Origin: Asparagopsis taxiformis
Taxonomy: Eukaryota; Rhodophyta; Florideophyceae; Bonnemaisoniales; Bonnemaisoniaceae
Direction of reading: 5' to 3'
Assembly: GCA_030407315.1 (NCBI GenBank)
Contig: JALQPE010002041.1
Coordinates: forward strand, 186,001 to 250,000
DNA: 64,000 bases
Numbering within the stretch: position 1 is the stretch's first letter; every line of letters begins with the position of its first letter. Below, in pieces: positions 20,948 through 30,160 of the stretch. Below the pieces are notes generated by a model. It was not told where the DNA came from, made no database searches, and worked only from the letters and a program-made list of their open reading frames with translations. A program made the position numbers and the translations under genes.

Positions 20948-21712
20948 TCAACCTCCACGTCGCTCCAGTCGTCTCTTAAACTCCTCCAGCAGCTCTGCCG
21001 ACGCGCGCTCGCGACCGCGATCCGCGCGCATGGCCTGCTCCACGTCATCGGCACGCGTCTGCCCAGCGTAGCGCACCGATCCGAGGCTATCATCGATGTG
21101 CGTGGCCACGCCTGCACAATCGGCGCGACACAGCGCCTTGGTCGGCACGCCGAGTAGGACGCCGTCGCGCACGTGGCAATGCAAATCGACAAACGGCACC
21201 GCATCGTCGAAAGGCTCCACTGCTTCGTATACAAACTGTCCCTTTTCGCGCACACGCTCTTCATCGCCATCGTCGTCGACCAGCCACACTTCAAACGTCC
21301 CGTCCACATCGGCCGCAAACGCGCACGCGCATCGATCGCATTGGCGTCGAATCACCGTCTGTACACGCCCGACTACTCGATAATCACTGCGCACGCGCGC
21401 GATTCGTAGCTCGATTTCGACCTGCTGCGTCGCGTCACCCTCCTCGACCCCGATGTCCGCCAGAGTCGCGCGCCGCTTCAGACGAAGCGTTCGCCCCGTT
21501 CGCACCCCGCTTTCGATCTGTCGCCGCTGCAGACGCAGTGAACGCGCGCATGGCGCGTCGTCGCTCGCGGCGCCCCGGATCGGTTGGCAGCGCCGATGGC
21601 GTACCGCTCGGGTGGTGAGTGGCGGTGCCACGCAGGTTTTGACGCGCTGGATGCGCTGCGTGGGGAGTGGGGAGCTTGTTGTGAAGGCGGTGAGTTGATG
21701 TGCGCGTGGCAT
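20948..21712 (-). CDS. YceD/DUF177 family protein, plastid
   Basis: Member of the DUF177 family, whose bacterial YceD and plant homologues are needed for accumulation of 23S rRNA. The diagnostic cysteine pairs are present: QCDRCACAF near residue 130 and LCRADCAG near residue 200, with the spacing typical of the family. An N-terminal basic extension of about 60 residues starts MPRAHQLTAF, compatible with a plastid transit peptide. The C-terminus is charged and ends in a likely helix (ELLEEFKRRLERR). It is transcribed in tandem with the EamA transporter, 310 bp apart. Confidence 0.8.
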   Translation of the reverse strand: MPRAHQLTAFTTSSPLPTQRIQRVKTCVAPPLTTRAVRHRRCQPIRGAASDDAPCARSLRLQRRQIESGVRTGRTLRLKRRATLADIGVEEGDATQQVEIELRIARVRSDYRVVGRVQTVIRRQCDRCACAFAADVDGTFEVWLVDDDGDEERVREKGQFVYEAVEPFDDAVPFVDLHCHVRDGVLLGVPTKALCRADCAGVATHIDDSLGSVRYAGQTRADDVEQAMRADRGRERASAELLEEFKRRLERRGG

Positions 21713-21951
21713 GATGGGTTGGAAGGTGGGAGATTGCGTTTCGGACGCGGAGTTGCGTGGTCGCCGCGGAGATCATGTGGATTTGTTTTTTGGAAATGTT
21801 TTGGGAAAATTTGGGTTTTTGTGAAATGTTTGGAGGTGGCCTGCACGTGGCGAGTGGTGGATCGTTGTGCGATTGGGCCGTTGCTTACATGTACTGACTG
21901 TGAAAAGGGATTCGGTTTTTGCTTTTTCCCGTGCAGTTGAAGAGCATTTCA

Positions 21952-22194
21952 TTACATCAGTTGAGTGATGTGATAAGTAACATCACGTGTGTCTGGAGCG
22001 CTGAAATGGGAAGATCGTCTATCACGACGTGACCAGCAACAAGACATGAAACCGGGCGCCTTCGATTTACGGCCAAGGGCGTCACGCAGGCCCTCAATGT
22101 GAGGATGCATCATGGATAGATAAATGAGCGCGGGCCAACGCTTGCTTGGAGTAGATTTAACATCAATTATAGCTGCGAGTTGCGCAATCGACAT
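21952..22194 (-). CDS. Hypothetical 80-residue protein
   Basis: ATG ORF on the minus strand with codon use that looks coding-like and a natural composition (for example KRWPALIYLSMMHPHIEGL). No family is recognised. It could be a small gene, the last exon of a spliced gene whose upstream exons I cannot find, or chance. An attempt to join it to an ORF at 22652-22849 with a GTGAGT donor failed: every acceptor tried gives a stop. Confidence 0.3.
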   Translation of the reverse strand: MSIAQLAAIIDVKSTPSKRWPALIYLSMMHPHIEGLRDALGRKSKAPGFMSCCWSRRDRRSSHFSAPDTRDVTYHITQLM

Positions 22195-23083
22195 AAAATA
22201 ACGTGCGGTGCGTCATGCTTTTATTCATGTAATGCCGGTACCCAATTTATACAGAGCTGTAAAGTCATGGGTCTGGCACAACATGTATGTCACAGTGGTC
22301 CGCTGTTGGCATCGGCATTCTGGTGAGCTGGAGTCGAATACGACCGACATGTAGTGCCAATTGCCAACTTGTCGCTAGAAAGTCAGGAAAAAAAACAGAC
22401 AATCGAGAGGCATCACGTGCGCGCACGCACCGCTATTACACTACTATGTAATGGAATTGGCGCGATGCGCTCTCCAAACTTGATCGTCCAACACATATGT
22501 ATACTACTGTGATCACCACGTATATAACGATTGCAGTGGAGGTACCGTGCAAGCGAGCGTCGCAAAGCCTCGCGGTGAGCCATTCAATAGCTACATATGG
22601 CGCGCATATCATGTTGCAACATAGACGTAAATGTGACCACCCTACGAAAACTCACATCACGTCCAGCTTTCCGAGCGACCACTGAGCACAGCTGTAGCAT
22701 TCATTCCCGGTAGCATCGCAGAGCGAGGGCGCGAGTCGAATCACATGACGCAAACTCGCTGGTGCGTAACGAATGGTCGATTCGAACGGCGCGCGCGCCG
22801 ATGCTGTCACGCAGGCGGCGAGATTTTGGTGATGCGGTAAAACAACCAATCAATCGCGCAGCTATTTTTGCTGACCACCTCGTCTGTGCTACTTTTTTGT
22901 CAATTATTCATCCCGATGGACACGTTTCCCACTCTCACGCGCCACGCCCAAACGACCATGGCAGACGCCAATCGCCGCCACAGTCGAGTCGAATAAACCC
23001 GACTTGCAGTCGTCGAGTCTGCCGCTACATCCGCCAACGTCCCACGCTCAAATCGCTCAAACTGTCCCACACTTCCCAGCCGC
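22195..23083. other. Intergenic, promoter region of the DEP-DUF547 gene
   Basis: No gene recognised. A TATATAA on + at 22520-22526 is a good TATA match, but the next ATG of a recognisable gene is 560 bp downstream, so its target is unclear. Confidence 0.35.
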
Positions 23084-24292
23084 ATGACGACGCCCCAGCC
23101 GCCTAGCTCCCCGTCGGGCAGCATGGACCAGACCGTGTCCTACGTCGACATCCTCGACGCCCTGGACGCCATGATGGCGCCCGCCCCGCTCGGTCTGCCC
23201 ACACGCGTCATCAAGTCCGCCAATGGCAAACGCGCCATCGCGTCCGGAACTGATATTTGCACTTGGATCATCAATAACAATCTCGCTACAACCCCCTCCG
23301 CTGCTGCCGACCTCGCGCGATGTCTCGTGCGCGCCGGAGGTCTTACACCGACCTTCAAGGTCGAGGCAACAGACCAGACCTTTAACACCCTTCCTGCCTC
23401 GACCTATGTCCATCGCGGGTTGTCGTCTATTCGCGATTCCGGTCTCAACTGTAGCGCTCCCTTCCCCGGTCGTAGCAGGTCCTGTTTGCCTATCTTGCTC
23501 GAACTCAATGCCGCTTTTCGCGACCTTTTCGATGTCGCCGTTTCTCTCGATGGCCATCATGTGGATTATTCCGCGATAAGAGGCTCCGCCGGCTGGAGAC
23601 ATGTGCTCGTGCTTGTGGCTGAACTTGCAGAGTGTAATGATAGCGATATGCTCTCCGTGTCCGCTGATATTAAGAAGGCATGTTTGTACAACTTGTACAA
23701 TGTGCTCATTTTCCATGCCAAGCTCGTTTTTGGTCACCCGAGAGACCTTGTCAAACGAGGAAAGTTCTTCAATGAAGCCGCCTATGTCATCGCCGGTCAT
23801 AGACTTACCTCTGTTGAGCTCGAGCACGATGTACTGCGAACAAGAATGTTGGATACCGATCCGAGGGTTGCACTTCGGCTGGAGCAGAAGGACCCGCGTA
23901 TGCACTTTGTGCTCAATTGCGGCGCACAGTCGTGTCCGCCATTGCTGGCGCTGGACCAGGCTCGAACAGAGGAGATGCTACAGCTCGCAACAACAACATT
24001 TATAGACAAGAATTGTGATGTGGACTTGTTTGCCAAAAAGGTTACACTGAGCAGACTTTTCAAATGGTTCAGAAGGGACTTTACACCAGGTTCAGAGCAG
24101 GATGACGATTTGTTGCAGTGGATAGCAAAGCGCGCGAGCAAAGAAAAGGCCAATGAGCTCGGTGAGCTGATGAAGCTTGGTCCCAAGGTCAAGTTTGATG
24201 TGTACAACTGGGCTGACAATGGTGATAGCAATGCAAAACCTGATATCCGCTTCATGACTGTGTACGATTTCAGCTTTGCAAAGACAGCCTAA
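23084..24292 (+). CDS. DEP and DUF547 domain protein
   Basis: Two-domain protein of unknown biochemical function. An N-terminal DEP domain (about residues 25-95, with GTDICTWIINNN and ADLARCLVRAGGL) is a membrane/GPCR-signalling type module. The DUF547 domain follows (about 165-345), with KKACLYNLYNVLIFHA, a GHRLTSVELEHDVLR motif and the core DPRMHFVLNCGAQSCPP. In plants these two domains occur together with glutaredoxin or a coiled coil; here there is no glutaredoxin. The first ATG is used (402 aa). The stop lies 134 bp from the convergent SLX4-like stop. Confidence 0.85.
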   Translation: MTTPQPPSSPSGSMDQTVSYVDILDALDAMMAPAPLGLPTRVIKSANGKRAIASGTDICTWIINNNLATTPSAAADLARCLVRAGGLTPTFKVEATDQTFNTLPASTYVHRGLSSIRDSGLNCSAPFPGRSRSCLPILLELNAAFRDLFDVAVSLDGHHVDYSAIRGSAGWRHVLVLVAELAECNDSDMLSVSADIKKACLYNLYNVLIFHAKLVFGHPRDLVKRGKFFNEAAYVIAGHRLTSVELEHDVLRTRMLDTDPRVALRLEQKDPRMHFVLNCGAQSCPPLLALDQARTEEMLQLATTTFIDKNCDVDLFAKKVTLSRLFKWFRRDFTPGSEQDDDLLQWIAKRASKEKANELGELMKLGPKVKFDVYNWADNGDSNAKPDIRFMTVYDFSFAKTA

Positions 24293-24426
24293 TGTATATC
24301 GCATGCTTAACGCCAACCGGTAGCGCTGTACAAAATGATAAGCACCTCAATGCGATGTGCTAGGTTACTGGTCCTACGCTTGGATTGTGTGCACAATGAG
24401 TTTGAGTTAGTTTAACTGCATGTGTA

Positions 24427-26253
24427 TTAGACTTTGAATGCGGCACCCTCTGAATGCAGAAAATCTCCGAGTGCTTTTTTCGAAACGACTAAACCTGATT
24501 CCTTAAGACTTGCTGCAATGCGTGCAAACGACACCATTTCCATCGATAGCATGTCGTCATAGAGTGCAGCATCCAACTTGATTCCTGCAATGATTTCGGT
24601 CCGCGTCACTTTTCGTCGTCGTTTCTTCAAGCGTGACGGCTCCTCTTGAGCTTCACTCACATCTAGCACGCTCGATTCCACTGCCACTGCAGGCGCCTTT
24701 TCCTTTGTCACATCAATCGTAACCGCTTCCTCCTCCTCCTCATCGTCTGCAAACATGGACGGTAACGCTCTGCGCTGTGTAAACGTTGCCGTAGGACGCT
24801 CCTCAACTAGTTCCGAACTCGAGTCTTCGCCGTACACTCGAGAACGCTTCAATTTCTCCGTTGAAGCACATGTCAGGTCCATAATCTCGCTGTCGCTTTC
24901 TGCTGGTGGACTGGCACACGATCCATCAACACTTGCCGCTTTCGACCGAGCCGGGGACTCCACCGGGTCTGGAATCAAAAGAGAGTCTTCGGCAGACGCA
25001 TCAGAATTGTGACCTTGACCTGAACCACTTGAAATGAGGATGCTCTCGTTCTCATGCACATGAATGCGAGGAGAATTAGTTGACGGTGCAGGGTCGCCTT
25101 TTTCGACCGACTTGGTCAGGTCAATAGTACTGGAATTTGTTGAATCAGACACTTTTCCATTCGCGGTTACTGTCGATGCAGCACCGTTTACAGCATGTTG
25201 CTGTTCCAATTTTCGTTTCATGCACTCGTATTTCATCTTGATATCGTTCAATGCTTTCTCGTGCCGCTCCCTTTCCCTCTGCAATTCCCTCTGCCGCCAT
25301 TTTTCCAACTTGACTTCGGATGAAATCTGCGAAGTGAATCGTAGATCCTTCTCGAAATTACTCAGACTAGACACAGCTTCCGAATCTTCATCAGTCGATT
25401 TCAACAACAATTCAGATGCATCTTGCCTATGGATCGCTACACTCTCTTCAGGCGTCTCTAAATGACGCTCCGCATCGGGCTTTTTGCATTCCTCTCCATT
25501 CAAATTACTATCTTCCGGCGATAAACTATGAACAACTACAGGTGATTCCCCACCATCTTCCTCACCCTTAGATCCCGCAGCCTCAGCAAACTTATCAACC
25601 GCCTCTTCGCGCACATGTGGAAATTCATCAGCGCTCGATTCATCATCCAACAGTCCCCTTCCCCTCTGCAAACGCGTCTCCAGATGACTGCTACCAAACC
25701 TCTGCGTAGGCACGGGCGGCGGCTGTGTCTGCGTCGCGGACAGCGCACCAGGCGGATCATCGCCTCTGAGCTCGGCAAGCAGCGGGACGTTATGGAGCGC
25801 ATCAGCGATACGACGGCGGGCCGCGTCCGGGATTCGCAGCTGCGCATAATCGGCATCATCCAATAATATCAAAGCGTCAAGATCGATTTCCTCGCCCGCA
25901 AAACGCGCAGCATATCTCGAAAGCCCTAGAAGCTGTAATAGTCGCGCCACTCTTTCGTCCGCGCGCGCCAGAGCGGGGCGGGAATTGACGGCGCGTGCGC
26001 GTCGTCGCGGTGGATGCGCCTCCGTTACGGACAGAGGAAGCAGTGTGTCGGCGCAGCGATTCGCATGCTCCTGACGAGCTGCTGGTGTGAGCAGGGATAG
26101 ATCGCGGTTGCAGACAGCACATGATGGTCGTGCGCTTTGTGGTGTCTCTGTGGCTTTCGCGTCCAGACAGCCGTTTACGTGTGCGCTGATTTCACGTGGA
26201 GTGAATAGACCTAGCGGTGTGCCACAGGAAGGGCACGTTGGTGGACTGGACAT
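24427..26253 (-). CDS. SLX4: SLX4-like nuclease scaffold: tandem UBZ4 fingers, SAM domain, C-terminal SLX1-binding domain
   Basis: Predicted scaffold for structure-specific nucleases in crosslink repair and Holliday-junction resolution. Two UBZ4-type zinc fingers have identical C-x2-C-x14-H-x3-C spacing: Cys7/Cys10/His25/Cys29 and Cys45/Cys48/His63/Cys67. The second reads RQEHANRC, very like the animal SLX4 finger. A SAM domain follows at about 100-155 (LLQLLGLSRYAARF, then LRIPDAARRRI). Residues 170-540 are acidic, disordered, with one Arg/Glu/Lys-rich coiled coil. The last 60 residues (ALYDDMLSMEMVSFARIAAS then SKKALGDFLHSEGAAF) match the SLX4 conserved C-terminal domain that binds SLX1. 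No metallo-beta-lactamase domain is present, which argues against SNM1. SAM is not a usual SLX4 module. Confidence 0.72.
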   Translation of the reverse strand: MSSPPTCPSCGTPLGLFTPREISAHVNGCLDAKATETPQSARPSCAVCNRDLSLLTPAARQEHANRCADTLLPLSVTEAHPPRRRARAVNSRPALARADERVARLLQLLGLSRYAARFAGEEIDLDALILLDDADYAQLRIPDAARRRIADALHNVPLLAELRGDDPPGALSATQTQPPPVPTQRFGSSHLETRLQRGRGLLDDESSADEFPHVREEAVDKFAEAAGSKGEEDGGESPVVVHSLSPEDSNLNGEECKKPDAERHLETPEESVAIHRQDASELLLKSTDEDSEAVSSLSNFEKDLRFTSQISSEVKLEKWRQRELQRERERHEKALNDIKMKYECMKRKLEQQHAVNGAASTVTANGKVSDSTNSSTIDLTKSVEKGDPAPSTNSPRIHVHENESILISSGSGQGHNSDASAEDSLLIPDPVESPARSKAASVDGSCASPPAESDSEIMDLTCASTEKLKRSRVYGEDSSSELVEERPTATFTQRRALPSMFADDEEEEEAVTIDVTKEKAPAVAVESSVLDVSEAQEEPSRLKKRRRKVTRTEIIAGIKLDAALYDDMLSMEMVSFARIAASLKESGLVVSKKALGDFLHSEGAAFKV

Positions 26254-26715
26254 GCGTTGAGTGATGGCAGAATCATGGAGGTTTGTGGTTGGAAATGACA
26301 GCGGGGAAGGGGTTTTAGTTGTACTCGCAGTAGTGATGCAAGAAATGTCCCGCGCGACGCATTGTTGGCATTGGCGGTTGCATCGCAGTGACCGGTAATG
26401 ATTCCGAGTTGCGTAGTGATGCCTGTTCCAATTAAATTTAAACGATTTGGGGACTAGTTCATGCTCAAATTATTGCAACTACAATTCATAACTCTGACAG
26501 TAACTGCCTCTCATCTGAGAGGACAGATTTCGAGTCCGTGTTGAGAAAAAATTGTTTCGCAACCAATTTTACAACGTCCTGGTTTGTACCTTGGACGTAC
26601 ATAAAAATGAGCACCCGTTCAATAGTATCTTTCCTACGACAAGTCCACATTGAAAACATACATTATACAGAATTATCACAATATATTACCTCGAGCATCA
26701 CAGCCAATTCCAATA
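26254..26715. other. Intergenic, no gene recognised
   Basis: Spacer between the SLX4-like start and the PPK1-Nudix stop (both minus strand). A + strand ORF overlapping the PPK 3' end is judged a shadow. Confidence 0.4.
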
Positions 26716-29700
26716 TCAATGCCTCGACTCCCCTGCCACTCCATTCATTTCATTCGAGACTGAAGAAGTCGAAACCAACGATTCCGAATCGTTATTCCGA
26801 GGCGATGATGCTGCAACCGAACTGGATCGTTTTCTTGGCACTGGAGTTACCATCGAACGTGGATAACTTTGCGCTTCTTGCAAGATCTGCGCAGCTTGGT
26901 TTTCCACGTTTTCCAGTGCTCTCATAGAAAACTCATGTCCACTCTCTTTCGCGTATGATTTCGCGTCATCAAGAGACTTCCATGTTCGCCTTCGGTCGTG
27001 TTTTGAGGAAACGAAAGGCCCCAATCCTTTCGCCAAAAGAACAAACGTTTGCACAGCAACACGTTTGTATGTCTTTTTTAACTCAATCCATCCCAGGTTT
27101 GCAATGTTCTCGCAGCTTGATACCCCCGCTTTCTCCCTGGCAATTCGAATCGTTGCCATCTGGTCAGACTCTCCTTCGTTTTTCCCGCCTTTCGGGACTG
27201 CCCATAGGTCATCATCTCCGCGCGCCACCATCAAAATCTCCATATGTTCCCGATCCACCATGCCGTTTCTGAACTGAATTGGCACCGCACCGACCGCCAA
27301 TTTGTCTACTTCCTGTGTGGCTCCCTTTATGTTCACCTGGAATCGACGTTTTGACGGTTTCGGTCGTGTGGGCATTGGTACCTCAGGTGATTCTGATTCC
27401 GATATAGAGGTCGGTAAATCTCCGATACCTGCTAAATCTTTGTCTTCCTCATCATCAACCATTGCATCCACTAATGCATTATGGGGAGAATAAGCTCCAT
27501 GACCTGGGAACTTATTCGGAGGTTGAGATTTTGACCTGCGAGATGCGCCAACTTCCTTCACTGGCACTGCCGGAGCGGGAGCAATCGAAATAGACACAGG
27601 AGGTGAATTGCCAGCTGGAAGACCCTTGTAGTAGCGACCATCAGGGGCCATCCTCCATACTCTTTCTTCGTCCGTTATCAAATCAAATGATCTCGAAAGA
27701 CGCTTTCGGATAGTTCGATCTTCTATGGGTACAATTACTTCCATCCGCCCCGTCAGATTTCTGGTGCGCCAATCAGCAGATCCAATAAAATATCTGCCAT
27801 TGCCGCCTGCATGGAAATAGTAAATCCTCCTATGCTGGAGTACTTGACCAACCCAGGAGTACACTCTAATATTGTCACTCTTGCCCGGAATACCCGGAAT
27901 AACACGGCAAGCACCTCGGACAATAAGATCGATTCGAACGCCTGCTTGTGATGCATCGTACAGCTCCTTTGAGATTGCTTTGTCAGAGAGCCCGTTCATT
28001 TGACAGGCAATTCTAGCAGGGATACCTGCTTTAGCGTTGTTGGCCTCCTCCCGAATCATTTCTATGAACCGTTCCAGCATATTCATAGGTGCCACAAGCA
28101 AAGTGCGGAAGTCATTCTTCAACGAATAGCCTGTGAGAATATTGAAAACGTCGAGGACATCTGTGCAAACATCTTTTCTGCAGGTAAACAGAGAGCAATC
28201 CGTGTACAGTCTTGCAGTCTTTGGATTGAAATTACCCGTTGCAACATTAACGTATGATGTTAGGGAACCGTTTGGCTCCTCTCGAACAACCAGCATTATC
28301 TTGCTGTGTACTTTCAGACCAACAACACCGTAGGTTACATTACAGCCTGCCAGTTGAAGTGATCTTGCATACTCAGAGTTTTCCACCTCATCGAAAGAAG
28401 CTTTCAGCTCAATGATGACACTGACTTCCTTGCCGTTCTTTGCAGCCCGGACAAGAGCCGCGATAATAGGTGAGTTTGATCCTCCACGGTAGAGGACGGT
28501 TTTAATACTCTGCACCCGTGGATCTCGCGCCGCAGCATGTAAAAATAAAATTGCAGAATGTTCAAAGTTATCCCGCGGGTACTCAACGAGTACATCTCGT
28601 TCAGAGAGGACACCGAAGATTGCGCCCGGATCTGTCCGCAGACGTTCGGTAAGGCCTTTGAATGCGCTTGGGACCACAGGGTCCTTCGTTGTATGCCGCA
28701 GCCATGGAAGAGGAACAAACGCCAAAGGCATGCATGTCGACAGATCCAAAACTGGTGAATCCACCACATAGACGTCAATGTCGTCGAGGTTCAACTCCTC
28801 GACAAGCATGTCCACAATATTTCGGGGAACTGAAGGAAGCACCTCTAGACGAGTTGTTGGTGCTTGGCGACGTCGATGTACTTCGTCTATGACATAGTCG
28901 AGCAGATTGTCCATATCTGCGAAAGATTCATCTTCAATTTGAATCTTGGTATTACGTGTGACACGGAAGGCGTGAGCAGTTCTGACGACCATGCTGTGAC
29001 ACAAGAGACTCAAATTGGCGAGACAGACGTCCTCTGAAGTGACGAATCTCAGGCCGGAATCATCAAGAGGAATAAGTCTCTCACCAGGGGGAGTCCTGAA
29101 GAGGACGTTCCTTTGAGTTCGCTCTTTCGGATTGTATAATGAAACAAGCAGATAAATGTCATGGCTGCGAATAAGAGGGAATGGATGTGTTTGGTCAAGC
29201 ATAAGGGGAGTGAGGCCTGGTCGAAGGCGTTCTTTAAAATAGGCGGTCATTTTGTTCATTTCTGTTTTGCTGAGCTTGCTGTGAGGGACGATTTCTACGC
29301 CGTGCGATGCCAACTTTGGCAGGAGCTCTTCTTTGAGACATTCGTGTTGCTTTCTGACAACGCAGCTAAGTGCAGCACTGAGGTCCTCCTCATACTTGGT
29401 CCTTGGACGGACCTGTCGTTTGAGATTAATAGTAGCTCTCTCGAGGTCGCGCGGATCTAGCTTGGGGATATGTCCGAGGCGTTTGGAGAAATGCTCGTCC
29501 AAGTTGTAAGAGACGATGCATATAAACTTGAAACGATCAAGCAGCGGGACGTTGGGATCCATGGCCATGGAGAGGACTCTGCAGACGAAACTGAGCTCTG
29601 CAAAATCCTTTGAAAAGACGGTGTCGCTGTCACTGAGCTGCTCGGAAGTGTAGGTGTGCATATCGATCGGGAGGGCGTAATGCACGCTGTCGTTGAAAGG

Positions 29701-30084
29701 GCAGACGACGTTGGAGGAGACATGACCGGACGGCGTCGTGACGCTGACTTTACGATTCATGTCATTTTCGCTGTCGGAGCAGAGGGAGAGGTCTCTACTG
29801 GAATGTCCAGAGGTGGATTTGAATTCGCTCGTGGTGCGATCATCTGCGGAATGGTCGGACGCGGACTGTCTGTCGGCGGCCTGCATGACGAGCGTAAAAT
29901 AAGTGCTCAAATCGTCGGCGACAGCGGAGTGACCGAGATCCACGTCGGCGGGGAGCGATGGTGTGGGCCACACACGCGTGTCCATGGTCGGACTGTTCTC
30001 CACGGAAGAGGTCGAGCTGGACGCATGGCTGCTCGCGTAGCCGTTTGTGGTGTGCGTGTGGCTGGAGGGCTCGGAGTTGAACAT
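26716..30084 (-). CDS. ppk1: Polyphosphate kinase 1 fused to a C-terminal Nudix domain
   Basis: PPK1 makes inorganic polyphosphate from ATP. Residues 1-155 are a Ser/Thr-rich extension. PPK1 spans about 159-820: N-domain (DPNVPLLDRFKFICIVSYNL), head, then the two catalytic phospholipase D-like domains. Both catalytic histidines are visible, His593 in LKVHSKIM and His751 in LQHRRIYYF, as are YVNVATGNFNPKTARLYTD and RYFIGSADWRTRNL. The N-domain has lost the usual NRELSWL motif (KDFAELSF here). A ~105-residue disordered linker leads to a Nudix domain (about 926-1060) resembling diphosphoinositol-polyphosphate hydrolases (LWAVPKGG). Its Nudix box G966-x5-E972-x7-R980-I-A-R-E984-K-A-G-V has Ile and Lys where two catalytic Glu are expected. 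No signal or transit peptide is evident. ATG at 30084; TATA box upstream. Confidence 0.93.
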   Translation of the reverse strand: MFNSEPSSHTHTTNGYASSHASSSTSSVENSPTMDTRVWPTPSLPADVDLGHSAVADDLSTYFTLVMQAADRQSASDHSADDRTTSEFKSTSGHSSRDLSLCSDSENDMNRKVSVTTPSGHVSSNVVCPFNDSVHYALPIDMHTYTSEQLSDSDTVFSKDFAELSFVCRVLSMAMDPNVPLLDRFKFICIVSYNLDEHFSKRLGHIPKLDPRDLERATINLKRQVRPRTKYEEDLSAALSCVVRKQHECLKEELLPKLASHGVEIVPHSKLSKTEMNKMTAYFKERLRPGLTPLMLDQTHPFPLIRSHDIYLLVSLYNPKERTQRNVLFRTPPGERLIPLDDSGLRFVTSEDVCLANLSLLCHSMVVRTAHAFRVTRNTKIQIEDESFADMDNLLDYVIDEVHRRRQAPTTRLEVLPSVPRNIVDMLVEELNLDDIDVYVVDSPVLDLSTCMPLAFVPLPWLRHTTKDPVVPSAFKGLTERLRTDPGAIFGVLSERDVLVEYPRDNFEHSAILFLHAAARDPRVQSIKTVLYRGGSNSPIIAALVRAAKNGKEVSVIIELKASFDEVENSEYARSLQLAGCNVTYGVVGLKVHSKIMLVVREEPNGSLTSYVNVATGNFNPKTARLYTDCSLFTCRKDVCTDVLDVFNILTGYSLKNDFRTLLVAPMNMLERFIEMIREEANNAKAGIPARIACQMNGLSDKAISKELYDASQAGVRIDLIVRGACRVIPGIPGKSDNIRVYSWVGQVLQHRRIYYFHAGGNGRYFIGSADWRTRNLTGRMEVIVPIEDRTIRKRLSRSFDLITDEERVWRMAPDGRYYKGLPAGNSPPVSISIAPAPAVPVKEVGASRRSKSQPPNKFPGHGAYSPHNALVDAMVDDEEDKDLAGIGDLPTSISESESPEVPMPTRPKPSKRRFQVNIKGATQEVDKLAVGAVPIQFRNGMVDREHMEILMVARGDDDLWAVPKGGKNEGESDQMATIRIAREKAGVSSCENIANLGWIELKKTYKRVAVQTFVLLAKGLGPFVSSKHDRRRTWKSLDDAKSYAKESGHEFSMRALENVENQAAQILQEAQSYPRSMVTPVPRKRSSSVAASSPRNNDSESLVSTSSVSNEMNGVAGESRH

Positions 30085-30153
30085 GACGATGGAGTGGGCG
30101 TGGGGTGCGGTTTTCGAAACGAAATGTGGTGGGCACTGGCGGATGTGTGCGGC

Positions 30154-30160
30154 TTATATA
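30154..30160 (-). promoter_or_regulatory. TATA box of the PPK1-Nudix gene
   Basis: Minus strand reads CACTATATAAGCC. It lies 70 nt upstream of the ATG, which predicts a 5' UTR of about 40 nt. Confidence 0.6.

Noticed and set aside
22720..22830. tRNA-like T-loop (GTTCGAATC on minus)
   Set aside because: The flanks do not pair as a T stem and no A box or acceptor stem fits.
22652..22849. Exon of a spliced gene ending at a GTGAGT donor
   Set aside because: The ORF has no ATG and starts right after a stop; joining to 21952-22194 through any nearby acceptor gives a stop codon.
24427..26253. SNM1/DCLRE1A (UBZ plus SAM-like) instead of SLX4
   Set aside because: No metallo-beta-lactamase or beta-CASP motif is present.
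26716..30084. Assembly chimera joining PPK1 to an unrelated Nudix gene
   Set aside because: The frame is continuous through a long disordered linker with no stop or ATG-promoter signal between, and the C-terminal tail has the same Ser-rich style as the N-terminus. A transcript would settle it.
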